Shown here: piece by piece, positions 33,417 through 42,840 of the stretch
How positions within the stretch are numbered: position 1 is the stretch's first letter
Layout of the letters: every line of letters starts with the position of its first letter
Origin: SABI01 sp963677695
GTDB lineage: Bacteria > Spirochaetota > Spirochaetia > Sphaerochaetales > Sphaerochaetaceae
DNA: 64,000 nucleotides
Assembly: GCA_963677695.2 (NCBI GenBank)
Contig: CAXXUJ010000001.1
Span: forward strand, 1,116,001 to 1,180,000
Direction of reading: 5' to 3'
Translations under genes and position numbers: made by a program
Notes under the pieces: model-generated
Database searches by the model: none
The model's input: only the letters and a program-made list of their open reading frames with translations
What the model was told of the DNA's origin: nothing

Positions 33417-35271
33417 CTATCGTCTCCAGTACGCTTCTGTTGAATTCTATGGTGAACTCAGTATATTCCCCCGGTACCGAATCAGCTGTGATGGTACCCT
33501 GGTGCTTTTCCATGATCTCAGCACAGAGGGAGAGACCGAAGCCCGACCCGTCGGGCTTCGTTGAGAAGAAGGGGGTGAAGATCTTCTGCAGCAGTTCAGG
33601 TTCCATACCGGGTCCGTCATCCTTTACCTTGACCTGTACACTATCATCTACGCACAGGAGGCGTATCTCGATTGTGCCGGGACGATCTGTTCCGGTGCTG
33701 CCTTCTCCATGAATTGCATCGACACTGTTTTTCACGAGGTTATCGAGGAGCTGAGTGATCTTGTTCTTATCTATCCTGATCATGCATGCGTCACACTCCT
33801 CAAAGTCAGTGAGGAATTCAATGCCGGGGTGGATACTCCGGTATATGATAAGGAGTTCCTGAAGAAGTTCCTTCAGACTGCAGAGTTCGAGCTTCAACCT
33901 GAAGCGCCCTCCATAGATCAGCATCTCATTCAGAAGGTCATTCACCCGCTGCAGTTCCTCTTGAACCAAAGAGAAATAATAAGTGCGACGCTCCTCTGGA
34001 AGGTCTCTCTTCTCGATCAGCTGGGTGAACCCTTTCACTGCCGTCAAAGGATTCTTGATTTCATGCGCCACATTAAGACCCATCTCTCCCAGAGCCGCCA
34101 TGCGCTCATTCTCCTTCAGCTGCCTTTCATACTGTCTCACCAGTGTGATATCCCTGAAGACAAAGACAACACCGAGGATATCTGAGAGCTCATCCCGTAT
34201 ATCATTGCTGGAGACCTCCATGATACGGTCAGATGTCGCCAGTATTCTCCCTGAAAGGGGTTCTTCACTCTTCATTGTTTCAGTGAGAAGGGAGAGTAGA
34301 GGCTCCTCAAACACTTCATTGACCAGTTCTCCGACGATCTCTGCCTCTTCGATATTGAACAGGGTTCTGAAGGAGGGATTTACCAGAGCGACCATGCCGG
34401 TACGTGTAAGTGCCAGCACTCCGTTCACGACACTGTTGAGAACATATCTGTTGTATGATTTGAAGTAGGTGACGCTGCTGGTCAGTTCATTCACTTTCTC
34501 TACGATGATATTGAGTTCCCCGTGGATCTCCGGAAGTTTGTAGTTCGGCTTCGTGATGACCTGCTGGATCCCATCCCTGATCAGGTCTATCTTTCCTATG
34601 AATCCGCGAGTTATGAATACGACGACGATATTGATGAGAAGGAAGATCATGATGATCAGGAGAAAGATCTGGTTGAGAATCTGATTCATCTCAACCGAGA
34701 CATCATCGAGGGTGACGTTCGCCCAGATATAACCGATGACTTCTTCATCCCGTATGACGGGGTACATGCAGTTGAGAATCTTTCCCCTTACCAGTTCTCC
34801 TTCCTGAACGAGAGGTTCCCCCTTTTCCATCACCTCATACCCCTGGTGACCGGGAAAGATGGACTGCCCGACCGTATGCTGAAATTCATCCGAGGGTCCG
34901 TAGGTGAGGATGGCATCAAGAGCTTTGCTGTAATAGCCGACACCTACACCTTCAATGCCTGAGGCGACGAAATCCGTGATATCACGCAGTTCAGCGTTCA
35001 GTACTGTTATCTGCGTCTCCCGATCCTTCGAGAGGGCATCATTGTATATGAGGAGATCATCATAGGTTCCTTCCAGCGCGTTATCGAGCTGTACGGTGAG
35101 ACCGAACAGCATAGTCTCCTTCTCCTGCACCAGTTCCCTGGCAATGATTACCTTGAGGGAAAAGCCGATTGCTATGAAGCCGACTGAGAGAATACAGAAG
35201 ATGATAAACAGCAGCCTGAAAGTGAAATTATGATTGACAGTCTTTGATATCTTGAGTGGATCCAAGGTCAT
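33406..35271 (-). CDS. atoS: Membrane sensor histidine kinase, AtoS-like
   Basis: This is a 621-residue sensor kinase. There are two membrane spans (residues ~18-42 and ~205-232) around a periplasmic sensor domain of about 160 residues (Cache-like). A linker and a PAS domain follow (~275-385, with ALTRTGMVALVNPSFRTLFNIEEAE). The HisKA box is LNVAHEIKNPLTAVKGF (His ~416). The HATPase domain has N box LLDNLVKNSVDAI, G1 DDGPGMEP, F/G2 FSTKPDGSGFGLSLC. Its likely signal is acetoacetate or a short-chain fatty acid, as for AtoS, inferred from the neighbouring operon. It is transcribed ahead of the response regulator, with GAAAGGA before the ATG. Confidence 0.9.
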   Translation of the reverse strand: MTLDPLKISKTVNHNFTFRLLFIIFCILSVGFIAIGFSLKVIIARELVQEKETMLFGLTVQLDNALEGTYDDLLIYNDALSKDRETQITVLNAELRDITDFVASGIEGVGVGYYSKALDAILTYGPSDEFQHTVGQSIFPGHQGYEVMEKGEPLVQEGELVRGKILNCMYPVIRDEEVIGYIWANVTLDDVSVEMNQILNQIFLLIIMIFLLINIVVVFITRGFIGKIDLIRDGIQQVITKPNYKLPEIHGELNIIVEKVNELTSSVTYFKSYNRYVLNSVVNGVLALTRTGMVALVNPSFRTLFNIEEAEIVGELVNEVFEEPLLSLLTETMKSEEPLSGRILATSDRIMEVSSNDIRDELSDILGVVFVFRDITLVRQYERQLKENERMAALGEMGLNVAHEIKNPLTAVKGFTQLIEKRDLPEERRTYYFSLVQEELQRVNDLLNEMLIYGGRFRLKLELCSLKELLQELLIIYRSIHPGIEFLTDFEECDACMIRIDKNKITQLLDNLVKNSVDAIHGEGSTGTDRPGTIEIRLLCVDDSVQVKVKDDGPGMEPELLQKIFTPFFSTKPDGSGFGLSLCAEIMEKHQGTITADSVPGEYTEFTIEFNRSVLETIDGT

Positions 35272-35695
35272 GTCCTTTCAGATTGAATTACTGATATCAG
35301 GATAACCTTAAATGAGTCTGCTGTAAAATCAAATCGTTCAGGTATCACCTGTTACGAATGAGTAAGAAGAGGAAGAAAACTTAAGAATTTTAGTGAGGAA
35401 CCTCACGTTACGAATCAATAGAGTCCCAAGTTGTACCATGGAAGAGGGTAGTACTCTATTGCATATTCTCCGACACCGGTAATTCGTCAAATTGTCTCTT
35501 GGAGAACAGATGGATGTATACATATTGAGAAGCTATTTCATGGTTTTACGTCATTTACAAATTCCGCAAGCTTTCAGGCCCCGGAAATTGTAAGTGTAGC
35601 GATCAGCTGCATAGAACGAGACACATCTGAGGGGCTTCCTGGATTAAGCAAAATTGCTTACGCTCGCGGAAGATTTTAACTCTGATTCACAGTGT
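35272..35695. other. 424-nt gap with no clear gene; possible ORF remnant
   Basis: No convincing gene is seen. On the plus strand a frame with no start codon is open from 35452 (after a TAG at 35449) to the stop at 35677-35679. It encodes about 75 residues ending GLPGLSKIAYARGRF, which could be the tail of a decayed gene. GTTACGAAT occurs twice (near 35350 and 35407). A minus-strand frame at 35338-35523 has no ribosome-binding site and looks random. Confidence 0.3.
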
Positions 35696-36832
35696 TTACT
35701 CGATTGTCATGAACCTCATCACTCCAGGACAAGGTTGGGAGAGTTCTGTTCCTGTAGCAGTGAGTAATCCCTGTTGATCTATACTGAACGTTGTCACAGA
35801 CCTGCTCTCCTTGTTAAGGCAGAAGAGGTACCTTCCATCGGGTGATAATGTGAGTCCACGGGGATTCTTTCCCCCACAATCAATGCGTTGTACTACTGAA
35901 AGCTTTCCTGTTTCATCAACATCACACACAACTATCCTATCGATATCTCTGAGTGACGTGTATACACGAGTGCCGTCTGGGTTGATGATCACATCAGCTG
36001 CATGAACGGAGGGCGTATCTTCTGCAACTAGCGGAGTGTCTCCCAACCATGTGAGAGCCCCCTCAGGGGTATACCGGTATGCGTGCATGACCGGTATGTC
36101 TTCATCATTGCAGTAGAGTATGGGAAGAATCGGATGGAAGAGTCCGTAACGTGGCCCCTGACCTGAAGGGAGTGTTGTTTCAGAACGGAGAACAAGTGTA
36201 CTGTTCTTCCTGTCAATGTCGTACATGAGAATACGGCCGAGACCGGTCTCGGTGACGAGAAAAAGGCTGCCGTCAGGAGAGCAGGTGACTGAGTGGAGAT
36301 GTGATGGTCTCTGTATTCCGGGTTCCCCGTCAATCGACGTGTATGCTATATCACAGACACTTCCTATCGAGCCGTCTTTGTGGAGATTGAAAAGGAGAAG
36401 CGGACTGTCATCGAATGATGTGATTGCTGTGTATTTCTCCTCCCCATCCTTCCTGATCTTTGTCACGTAACTGTCTGAACCGTGATGAGCAACGAGCAGA
36501 TATCGCTTTTCCATATCTGTGCAGACAGAACAAGGCTGAACGGCAAATGTTCGATTCTCGCTTAGAAGAGAGAGTGAGTTGTCTTCCGAATTGAAGCTGG
36601 CTGCAAGGAGATTCCCTCCGCCTCCGATCTTGCCTCTGAGATCCTTTCTTTCATCGACGAAGTAGATGATAGACCTTTCGGAATCACAGATCATCTGCCC
36701 AACCGATACATCGGCAAACATGGTCCGTCCATCGTACAGTCTGCCCTTCTCTTCATCGTAGCAATAGACAGAGAGTCCTTTGTCTGATTGCTTGAAATCG
36801 AAATTGCCTATTACAGCATAGCTGGAGCCCAT
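35696..36832 (-). CDS. Lactonase family protein (seven-bladed propeller, 6-phosphogluconolactonase type)
   Basis: This is a 378-residue soluble beta-propeller of the lactonase (YbhE/Pgl) family. It shows repeated blade endings such as KRYLLVAHHGSDSY, HLHSVTCSPDGSLFLVTETGLGRI, GQGPRYGLFHPILPILYCNDE, AADVIINPDGTRVYTSLRD and GGKNPRGLTLSPDGRYLFCLNKESRSVTTF. The histidine and arginine patches in HLHS and GPRYG lie where the family has its active-site cleft. It would hydrolyse a sugar or other lactone in the cytoplasm. A strong GGGGG ribosome-binding site precedes the ATG. It is divergent from the MBL-fold gene of the island and may belong to it functionally, though this is inference. Confidence 0.85.
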   Translation of the reverse strand: MGSSYAVIGNFDFKQSDKGLSVYCYDEEKGRLYDGRTMFADVSVGQMICDSERSIIYFVDERKDLRGKIGGGGNLLAASFNSEDNSLSLLSENRTFAVQPCSVCTDMEKRYLLVAHHGSDSYVTKIRKDGEEKYTAITSFDDSPLLLFNLHKDGSIGSVCDIAYTSIDGEPGIQRPSHLHSVTCSPDGSLFLVTETGLGRILMYDIDRKNSTLVLRSETTLPSGQGPRYGLFHPILPILYCNDEDIPVMHAYRYTPEGALTWLGDTPLVAEDTPSVHAADVIINPDGTRVYTSLRDIDRIVVCDVDETGKLSVVQRIDCGGKNPRGLTLSPDGRYLFCLNKESRSVTTFSIDQQGLLTATGTELSQPCPGVMRFMTIE

Positions 36833-36947
36833 CTCATCCCCCTTTCATTGAAACCTCGAAGCATTAAACATATACAATATGTATGCAGCATTATACCCCT
36901 TAACATATCTTAAACATACCTTAAAGATGATTAAATTTATAAAAAAC

Positions 36948-36976
36948 TTGCTAAATCTGTGTATCTGCCCTATAAT
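36948..36976 (+). promoter_or_regulatory. Sigma-70 promoter of the MBL/hydrolase operon
   Basis: TTGCTA (36948-36953) is followed after exactly 17 nt by a consensus TATAAT (36971-36976). Transcription would start near 36983. This fixes the start of the downstream gene at 37011 rather than at the earlier in-frame ATGs at 36879 or 36927. Confidence 0.8.
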
Positions 36977-37010
36977 ACGTAGTAAAAAAAAGATACAAAT
37001 AGAGAACAAG

Positions 37011-37958
37011 ATGAAAATGTTTAAGAGTAGAGTTATTTCAAGAAAGGAACCGATGCCTCAAGGAACGATCGACTGGCTGTCTCAAGTGAGCGACAGGTAC
37101 GTCATATATGATGAGATCGATCCGTACCATACTGTCTATTTCTTTCGGGAAGGTATATATAACATCTTCGAAGAGAGCGCAGACGGAATGGGCGATGTCT
37201 GGCTCAACCTCATCGTGGGTCCTGAGAAGGCTCTCCTGATAGATACCGGTTTCGGTATTGGGAATCTGAAGGCTCTCGTCGACACACTTACAGGCGGGAT
37301 GCCCTTAATCGTAGTGAATACGCATCAGGGACCTGATCATACGATGGGAAACTGTCAGTTCGGGACCGTCTACTGTCATGAATTCTGCTATCCTGCGGTA
37401 CGGAAAAAGTACTGCCGTCCTGAGATGTGGGACTATCTATCGAATGAGGACGGTTCAGGGATCTGGTATGATTTTGACCGCAAGGACATTATCGAATATT
37501 GTGAATACGACCTTGTCCCTGTAAAAAACAACCATATCTTTGATCTCGGTGCAGGCCATACTGTTGAACTGATTCATACACCGGGACACGCACCGGGGGG
37601 AGCAAGTTATCTTGACAAGAAAAACAGGATCCTGTTTACCGGTCAATTCCACACAAATTATGTGGCCGTCCTGAAAAAGGAGATGCCCTACAGCGAACCG
37701 TATGGAACAGTGCATGCTTTCAGGGACGAGTTGATAAAACTTGTGGATCGGATCGATGAATATAACACCGTGGTTCCTGCACATGAAATCCTCTATCTTC
37801 CTCCTCAGTTCGTGAAGGATCTGCTAGAGGTCTGCAATGATGTTCTCGAGCATCCCGAGCAGTTTGACTACAAGGAATCTTCCTCAGATGGGAGTATGGA
37901 GATCAGGTTCAAGAGAATTCGTTCGGGATCAATCAGGTATAGAAAGGAATCACTCTGA
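37011..37958 (+). CDS. MBL-fold hydrolase-like protein with altered metal site
   Basis: This is a 315-residue metallo-beta-lactamase-fold protein, starting at the ATG at 37011 (or 37017) inside the transcript from the promoter at 36948. The fold is clear: PEKALLIDTGFGIGNLKALV (strands before the metal loop), NTHQGPDHTMGN, ELIHTPGHAPGGASYLDKKNRILFTGQ, and VPAHEI. In typical members the loop is HxHxDH and the later residue is SGD. Here the second histidine is glycine (HQGPDH) and the bridging aspartate is glutamine (FTGQ). The metal site should therefore hold fewer ions or differ. It heads an operon with two of the tandem hydrolase paralogues. A lactonase or thioesterase-like role is possible but not shown. 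Confidence 0.8.
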   Translation: MKMFKSRVISRKEPMPQGTIDWLSQVSDRYVIYDEIDPYHTVYFFREGIYNIFEESADGMGDVWLNLIVGPEKALLIDTGFGIGNLKALVDTLTGGMPLIVVNTHQGPDHTMGNCQFGTVYCHEFCYPAVRKKYCRPEMWDYLSNEDGSGIWYDFDRKDIIEYCEYDLVPVKNNHIFDLGAGHTVELIHTPGHAPGGASYLDKKNRILFTGQFHTNYVAVLKKEMPYSEPYGTVHAFRDELIKLVDRIDEYNTVVPAHEILYLPPQFVKDLLEVCNDVLEHPEQFDYKESSSDGSMEIRFKRIRSGSIRYRKESL

Positions 37959-38030
37959 CAGCAGTTCCCGGTCTCAGGAGGATATCTGTCATTGTTGTTG
38001 CCTGTGTAGAAGTTGAAAAGGATCAGAAAT

Positions 38031-39776
38031 ATGACAAACACCAGTAATGTGTATGAGCACTTTGAATTATGGGGAAATGAGATGTGGGCAGATCGGCAGA
38101 GTCCGCTGCTTCCCTTAGCGACATGGATCAGTGAACATGATGTAGATCATTCTTCAGAGAGTGAGAAGTTCCCCCGTTTCCCCGAAACGGTAGATGTGCT
38201 CACTCTTCCCCATTACAGGGCAAAGACACAGAGTGTCGATCTTCCCGAAGTTCTTGAAGATCTCAAGGATCGAGGACTGAAATGCTCAGTGCTTGAGATG
38301 GGTCAGGTTCATTGGATCTCCACCGTCCCTGTTGATTTCACCCCCTCCAAAGGAAAGAAGCTTCCTGTACTGATGGTCCTGCACCATGACGACCCGAAGG
38401 ATCCAAACTGGGCGATGAGGACGCTGGAATATTATGAAGCATACCACCAGTCAGCCATCAGGGAGAAATGGATCATTCTCTATATCGTCAGTGGTGCTCC
38501 CGATTATTCGGGTATGTTCGGTAATGTCCTGCAGGAAGCTCTCGTTCTCTATCCCGGGGATGAGGAACGGGTCTGTCTCGATGTGAGCGTAGCTAAGAAT
38601 ACGGGTACAAAACTGGGAGATATTCCAGGCTATACCTACACCGACAGGGACCGAAGCAGTATTGATCCGGATAAGAGTGTTGAATATCTGGGGGATGCAG
38701 CTATTCCTGTGCTCGATATCAGCAGAAGATGGGAGAATCTCGACAGTATAAACAGAAACCTTATCATGAATTATCCTATGAATAAGAATGATTTCAATCT
38801 CCAAAAAGTCCTTCACAGCGCCACCGGAAAAAGAATGGCTAAGGGCTTCGCCGTTGAACATGCGTTCAGGGATATACATCAACCCGGGTACATCGCCTAC
38901 TGGAAGAAGATGGGCCTCGATATCGGAGTGCATGAAACGAAGGGGGAGCGGTGGATCACCTACAGCCCTGTCGGAATTGATAAGGATTCCGAGGAGAAGC
39001 TTCCCGTAGTTGTGATCATGCAGGAGGTGAACTATTCGAATGAGCACCTCCCGATCAATGGCGTGAGCTGTTTTTATGAATACCACGAAATAGCATCGAA
39101 CGGAGATGCGATCCTTCTCTATTTCGCACTTGAGGATGTTGAGAGTAATGATCTCCTCGTGGAGATTCTTGATGAAGCCTCGGAAATCTATCCTATAGAC
39201 CGGCAGCGGGTCTACATAACGGGACATTCGCATAACGGATTCTTCTCTCTCATTTTCGCCAGACGGCATCCGGATATCATTGCCGCTGTAGCTACTCTTG
39301 GAAATCCTCACGGTATCATGGAACCGCAGGTGACCGGGGAGGCGGTATTTGCCATGTCAGACGAGCAGGTCAGCCGGTTACGCCAGTTTGATATCCCTGT
39401 GATAAATATTATGGGCTGTTATGAATGGGACGGTGCTGATGACCCCTCGATTGAATATGCGAACTGGCAGAGGAGACTCATTGCTTCCAGATGCCCTATG
39501 AAGTCGTTCAATGAAATTGCCGATGCAGTGAACAGCACGGAAAAAGCTGAAAGAATTCTTGCGGTTCCGACGGACAGATCGGAAACGCTCTATATGGATG
39601 GATTTGAGCATTATATCGGAGATGTCAGGAATGATAAGGGGGCGTATCATCTGAGGATTGTGAAAATTGAAGGTCTTCCCCATGTGACGACACCGTTTAT
39701 GCAGCATCTTTCATGGGCGTTCATGCGCAGATTCTCAAGAAATGGAGAAACCGGAGCAATACAGGAACTCTTCTGA
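38031..39776 (+). CDS. Tandem alpha/beta-hydrolase paralogue 1 (unrecognised family)
   Basis: This is a 581-residue cytoplasmic protein without signal peptide. It belongs to a four-member family in this window sharing an N-terminal ELW-x3-(M/V)W motif, with a tail RR(F/Q)xR...TG...EL. The protein is an internal duplication. Residues ~65-250 and ~265-575 both run through a (V/Y)xxYWxxxGL block, KLPVLxV, a strand with ILY or LLYFAL, and an (L/E)A...YPxDxxRV block. The second lobe ends this block with ITGHSHNGF, nucleophile Ser400; the histidine is probably His551 in LPHVTTPF. The first lobe has CLDVSVAKNTG instead and is likely inactive. I start at the ATG at 38031 after AAAAGGA; a TTG at 38013 is in frame. 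An esterase-like role is inferred from the fold only. Confidence 0.8.
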   Translation: MTNTSNVYEHFELWGNEMWADRQSPLLPLATWISEHDVDHSSESEKFPRFPETVDVLTLPHYRAKTQSVDLPEVLEDLKDRGLKCSVLEMGQVHWISTVPVDFTPSKGKKLPVLMVLHHDDPKDPNWAMRTLEYYEAYHQSAIREKWIILYIVSGAPDYSGMFGNVLQEALVLYPGDEERVCLDVSVAKNTGTKLGDIPGYTYTDRDRSSIDPDKSVEYLGDAAIPVLDISRRWENLDSINRNLIMNYPMNKNDFNLQKVLHSATGKRMAKGFAVEHAFRDIHQPGYIAYWKKMGLDIGVHETKGERWITYSPVGIDKDSEEKLPVVVIMQEVNYSNEHLPINGVSCFYEYHEIASNGDAILLYFALEDVESNDLLVEILDEASEIYPIDRQRVYITGHSHNGFFSLIFARRHPDIIAAVATLGNPHGIMEPQVTGEAVFAMSDEQVSRLRQFDIPVINIMGCYEWDGADDPSIEYANWQRRLIASRCPMKSFNEIADAVNSTEKAERILAVPTDRSETLYMDGFEHYIGDVRNDKGAYHLRIVKIEGLPHVTTPFMQHLSWAFMRRFSRNGETGAIQELF

Positions 39777-39818
39777 CTCAAAGAGTGTAAAGGAAACAGG
39801 AACATACAGGAGTAAAAC

Positions 39819-41546
39819 ATGAACAAGTATTACAGTTATCCCAATATCGAATTATGGAGAGATGATATGTGGGTTGACCACATCAGCAATATTGACGGAC
39901 TGATTCAGTGGAACCAGTCGAATGATGTGGTGAATCCGAACGCTTACGCAAGTGATTACTCAGGAGATCTTCTTAAGCACCCGGGGTACCGGCCGAAGAC
40001 TGCAGGGATTGATGACCCTGAGGTTCTCTCCTACTGGACAGAAAAGGGCGTTCATCTTGAAGTCCTCTCTCAGGGTGGGAAGCGATGGGTCGCCATGCTC
40101 CCGAAGAAAGCTCTGAAGGAGAGACAGAACAAACTTCCGGCACTGGTTGTTACTCACCTTGAAGATTATTCTGACCCCTGGTGGGCAATGAAGACAGTTG
40201 AATACCATAAGGACTATGCAGATATGCTCGCACAGTCCCTTGATTTCCTCCTTGTCTTTCTTGTCTCAGAAGGGAATGACGAGGATATGATCTACCTCAA
40301 TATCATGCAGGAAGCGTTCATTCTCTTCCCGACTGATCTGGACAGACTCTACGTTGATGTGAGCCTGGCACAGGAAAAAGGGCAGTCACTTGCTGATATC
40401 CCCAACTTCAACACTCCGAAAATCGCCGATGAGATGCTTGAGAATTTCGGGTCCCTGAACATTCCTGTGGTGAACATTGCCGGTATCTGGGGAAATCGGG
40501 ACAGCCTTACCCGCGGTCTGATCATGTACCATGCAATGAACAAGGGGAAATTCGATAAGGAGTGGCTCATCCACAGCCGTGTGGGAAAGCAGCTGATGGA
40601 GGGTGTCGTTCTTGAGCACCGTTTTGATGATCTCTATCATCCCGATCTCCTCTCGTACTGGGCTGACATGGGGCTTAAGTTCGAAAGTCATGAAAAGAAC
40701 GGTGAGAGATGGACTTCCATGGTCCCGTTATGTGCTTTTGAGGAAGAGAAGAAACTGCCGGTCCTCCTTGTGATGCAGGAGGTCTATCCTGGAAACGAAC
40801 ACCTTGCCCTCACAGCGAAGAGTTATTTCTACCGTGTCTGTGAAATTGCAGCACAGGGAGAGTGTATCGCCCTCTTCTTTGCTCTGGAAGATCCTGATTC
40901 AAATGATCTGTTCGCAGAGATTCTTGAAGAGGCGACTGAGCTGTATCCCGTTGACCGAAGCAGAGTGTACATCACCGGACATTCACATGACGGGTTCTTT
41001 GCCTATGAATTCGCATACCGCCATCCTGAGCTCCTTGCAGCAGTCGCCACCCTCGGTGATCCACGGGGACTCCGCTCTCCTGAAGCGACAGGGAATCCGG
41101 TCATGTCGATATGTGATGACCAGCTCGAAGCCCTCTCAAAGGTTGACCTTCCCGTCATGAATCTTGCTGGAACGAATGAAGGGTTCGGAACCATCCCTCA
41201 GGAGAAAGAGGCTTTCGCTGAATATGTTCAGGCCTGGCAGAGACGACTGAAGGCGTCCCGCTGTACACAGCGGAGTGCAGAGGAGATAGAAGCTGCGCAG
41301 AAGAGCAGTGACTATGCGACACGGAAACTGGGAGTCCCGGTCGATAAGAGCTGGACGCTCTGGGCTGACGGGTTTGAACATTATTTCGGTGAAATCAACA
41401 ATGTAGAGGGGAAACCCCATCTCTGCCTGATGCTCTCACAGAATATGCCTCACACAACAACCCCGTTCATGCTCGAGATGGCATGGTCATTCCTGAGACG
41501 TTTTTCCCGTAATCTGGAAACCGGGGAGATTGAAGAGCTCTACTGA
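39819..41546 (+). CDS. Tandem alpha/beta-hydrolase paralogue 2 (unrecognised family)
   Basis: This is a 575-residue paralogue of the preceding gene, 42 nt downstream with an AGGAGT ribosome-binding site. The internal repeat is easiest to see here: VLSYWTEKGVHLEVLSQGG-KRWVAMLP in lobe 1 against LLSYWADMGLKFESHEKNG-ERWTSMVP in lobe 2. The nucleophile elbow is ITGHSHDGF (Ser389) and the probable histidine is in MPHTTTPF (His545). Lobe 1 has LYVDVSLAQEKG in the place of the elbow. The N-terminus IELWRDDMW and C-terminus FLRRFSRNLETGEIEELY carry the family tags. It probably forms a hetero-complex or acts in sequence with paralogue 1, since both are always in frame in one transcript with the MBL-fold gene. 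Confidence 0.8.
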   Translation: MNKYYSYPNIELWRDDMWVDHISNIDGLIQWNQSNDVVNPNAYASDYSGDLLKHPGYRPKTAGIDDPEVLSYWTEKGVHLEVLSQGGKRWVAMLPKKALKERQNKLPALVVTHLEDYSDPWWAMKTVEYHKDYADMLAQSLDFLLVFLVSEGNDEDMIYLNIMQEAFILFPTDLDRLYVDVSLAQEKGQSLADIPNFNTPKIADEMLENFGSLNIPVVNIAGIWGNRDSLTRGLIMYHAMNKGKFDKEWLIHSRVGKQLMEGVVLEHRFDDLYHPDLLSYWADMGLKFESHEKNGERWTSMVPLCAFEEEKKLPVLLVMQEVYPGNEHLALTAKSYFYRVCEIAAQGECIALFFALEDPDSNDLFAEILEEATELYPVDRSRVYITGHSHDGFFAYEFAYRHPELLAAVATLGDPRGLRSPEATGNPVMSICDDQLEALSKVDLPVMNLAGTNEGFGTIPQEKEAFAEYVQAWQRRLKASRCTQRSAEEIEAAQKSSDYATRKLGVPVDKSWTLWADGFEHYFGEINNVEGKPHLCLMLSQNMPHTTTPFMLEMAWSFLRRFSRNLETGEIEELY

Positions 41547-41598
41547 CACTCTCAAAAGGAGTCGAAATCGACCCCTCTCATATGAAAAGTACAATTTG

Positions 41599-41644
41599 AC
41601 ACCCTTCCAGTGGTCGGTTTTCTCCGCCGGTTCTGGGAGGGTGT
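41599..41644. terminator. Bidirectional terminator between convergent operons
   Basis: ACACCCTTCCAG (41599-41610) pairs with CTGGGAGGGTGT (41633-41644) with one mismatch around a 22-nt loop. It is followed on the plus strand by TCTTGATTGT. It separates the rightward hydrolase operon from the leftward reductase gene. Confidence 0.6.
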
Positions 41645-41685
41645 TCTTGATTGTATGTAAGAAGGGGAAGGCTGTACTGTGTGCA

Positions 41686-42813
41686 TCAATCCCTTTCGAA
41701 GGTGTATGCAACTTTCTTCAGGTAATCCACTATTTCGATATGCTGCGGGCAGAGGGTCTCACACTGCCGGCAGGCAATGCAGTCTGAAGCCTTCCCGTAC
41801 GTCTTGATATAGTTGTTGTAATAGGCTTTCTGTGGAGAGAACCCTTTCCTGTCAGCTTGCATCTCGGCGTTATAGAGGGCGAAATAGCTCGGGATGGCAA
41901 TGTTCTGCGGACACTCCTCTACACAGTACTGGCATGCAGTACATGGTATTTCAGATGATTCCTTCATGATGCTCACCGCTTCTTGTATCAGTGCATGTTC
42001 TTCACTGTTCAGCGGTTCGAAGCTGCTCATGTATCCAGTATTGTCATCGAGTTGAGAGGTGTCCGACATACCGCTCAGGACGGTCATTACACCCTCAAGA
42101 CCGGCGGCGAAGCGGATAGCCCAGGATGCCATGGACATGTCAGGGGCATAGGAAGTGAACAGGCTCTCAACTCTCTCAGGAACAGCAGCAAGTTTGCCAC
42201 CCTTCACCGGTTCCATGACTATGACCGGTTTATTGTGCTTTCGTGCCGTTTCATAGCACTTGCGGGACTGAATACCGTCATCCTCCCAGTCCAGATAATT
42301 TATCTGAAGCTGCACGAACTCGAATTCAGGATGGCTGGAGAGAATACCATCGAGAAGTTTCGCATTGTCGTGAAATGAGAATCCGAGATGCTTTATCTTC
42401 CCTTCTGCTTTTTTCCTGAGTAAAAAATCAATGCTGTTGAATCTCTGAGCATTCTCATAGTTACGTGCATTCAGGTTGTGAAGAAGATAATAATCGAAAT
42501 AATCTACACCGCACCTTTGTAGCTGTTCGCTGAAGATCCTTTCCTGATCGCTTTCAGCTTTCAGGGACATCATGGGAAGTTTGGTGGCAACAGTGAAGGT
42601 GTCACGGGGGTGGCGGGCTGTCAGAGCCTTTCCGAGAGCTCCTTCACTCATTCCCATGTGGTACATATAGGCGGTGTCAAAATAGGTGAATCCTTGTTTC
42701 AGAAAGGAATCAACCATATGTTCCATCTGTTCGATATCTATCGATGTCTGGTCTTCATTGTCAGTCAGAGGGAGTCTCATGCAGCCGAACCCGAGCTGTC
42801 TGCCGTTATTCAT
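41686..42813 (-). CDS. Aldo/keto reductase with C-terminal 4Fe-4S dicluster domain
   Basis: This is a 375-residue protein. Residues ~1-270 form an aldo/keto reductase barrel: LGFGCMRLPL, the catalytic Asp and Tyr in YFDTAYMYHMG, YFDYYLLHNLNA, and PVIVMEPVKGGKLA. The C-terminal ~80 residues carry two ferredoxin-type motifs, CTACQYCVEECPQ and CIACRQCETLCPQ, eight cysteines for two [4Fe-4S] clusters. Such reductases are common in anaerobes and may exchange electrons with ferredoxin. It lies 158 nt after the GntR gene, with a palindrome in between, and is the last gene of the leftward run. The substrate is probably a sugar or other carbonyl compound from the island. Confidence 0.9.
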   Translation of the reverse strand: MNNGRQLGFGCMRLPLTDNEDQTSIDIEQMEHMVDSFLKQGFTYFDTAYMYHMGMSEGALGKALTARHPRDTFTVATKLPMMSLKAESDQERIFSEQLQRCGVDYFDYYLLHNLNARNYENAQRFNSIDFLLRKKAEGKIKHLGFSFHDNAKLLDGILSSHPEFEFVQLQINYLDWEDDGIQSRKCYETARKHNKPVIVMEPVKGGKLAAVPERVESLFTSYAPDMSMASWAIRFAAGLEGVMTVLSGMSDTSQLDDNTGYMSSFEPLNSEEHALIQEAVSIMKESSEIPCTACQYCVEECPQNIAIPSYFALYNAEMQADRKGFSPQKAYYNNYIKTYGKASDCIACRQCETLCPQHIEIVDYLKKVAYTFERD

Positions 42814-42840
42814 AGGGAATCTCCTGTGTGTTCATATTTC

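Noticed and set aside
33297..33420. Possible frameshift where the kinase and regulator frames overlap
   Set aside because: The 11-nt overlap is ordinary translational coupling; both proteins have complete ends.
35338..35523. Minus-strand 61-codon open frame between kinase and lactonase genes
   Set aside because: It has no ribosome-binding site, a low-complexity serine-rich end and no recognisable pattern.
36879..37010. Upstream in-frame start codons of the MBL-fold gene
   Set aside because: They lie upstream of, or within, the consensus promoter at 36948-36976 and encode a Lys/Ile-rich stretch without family similarity.
38451..39311. Minus-strand open frame of 286 codons inside hydrolase paralogue 1
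   Set aside because: The sense strand has a conserved paralogous protein; this frame has no counterpart in the other three paralogues.
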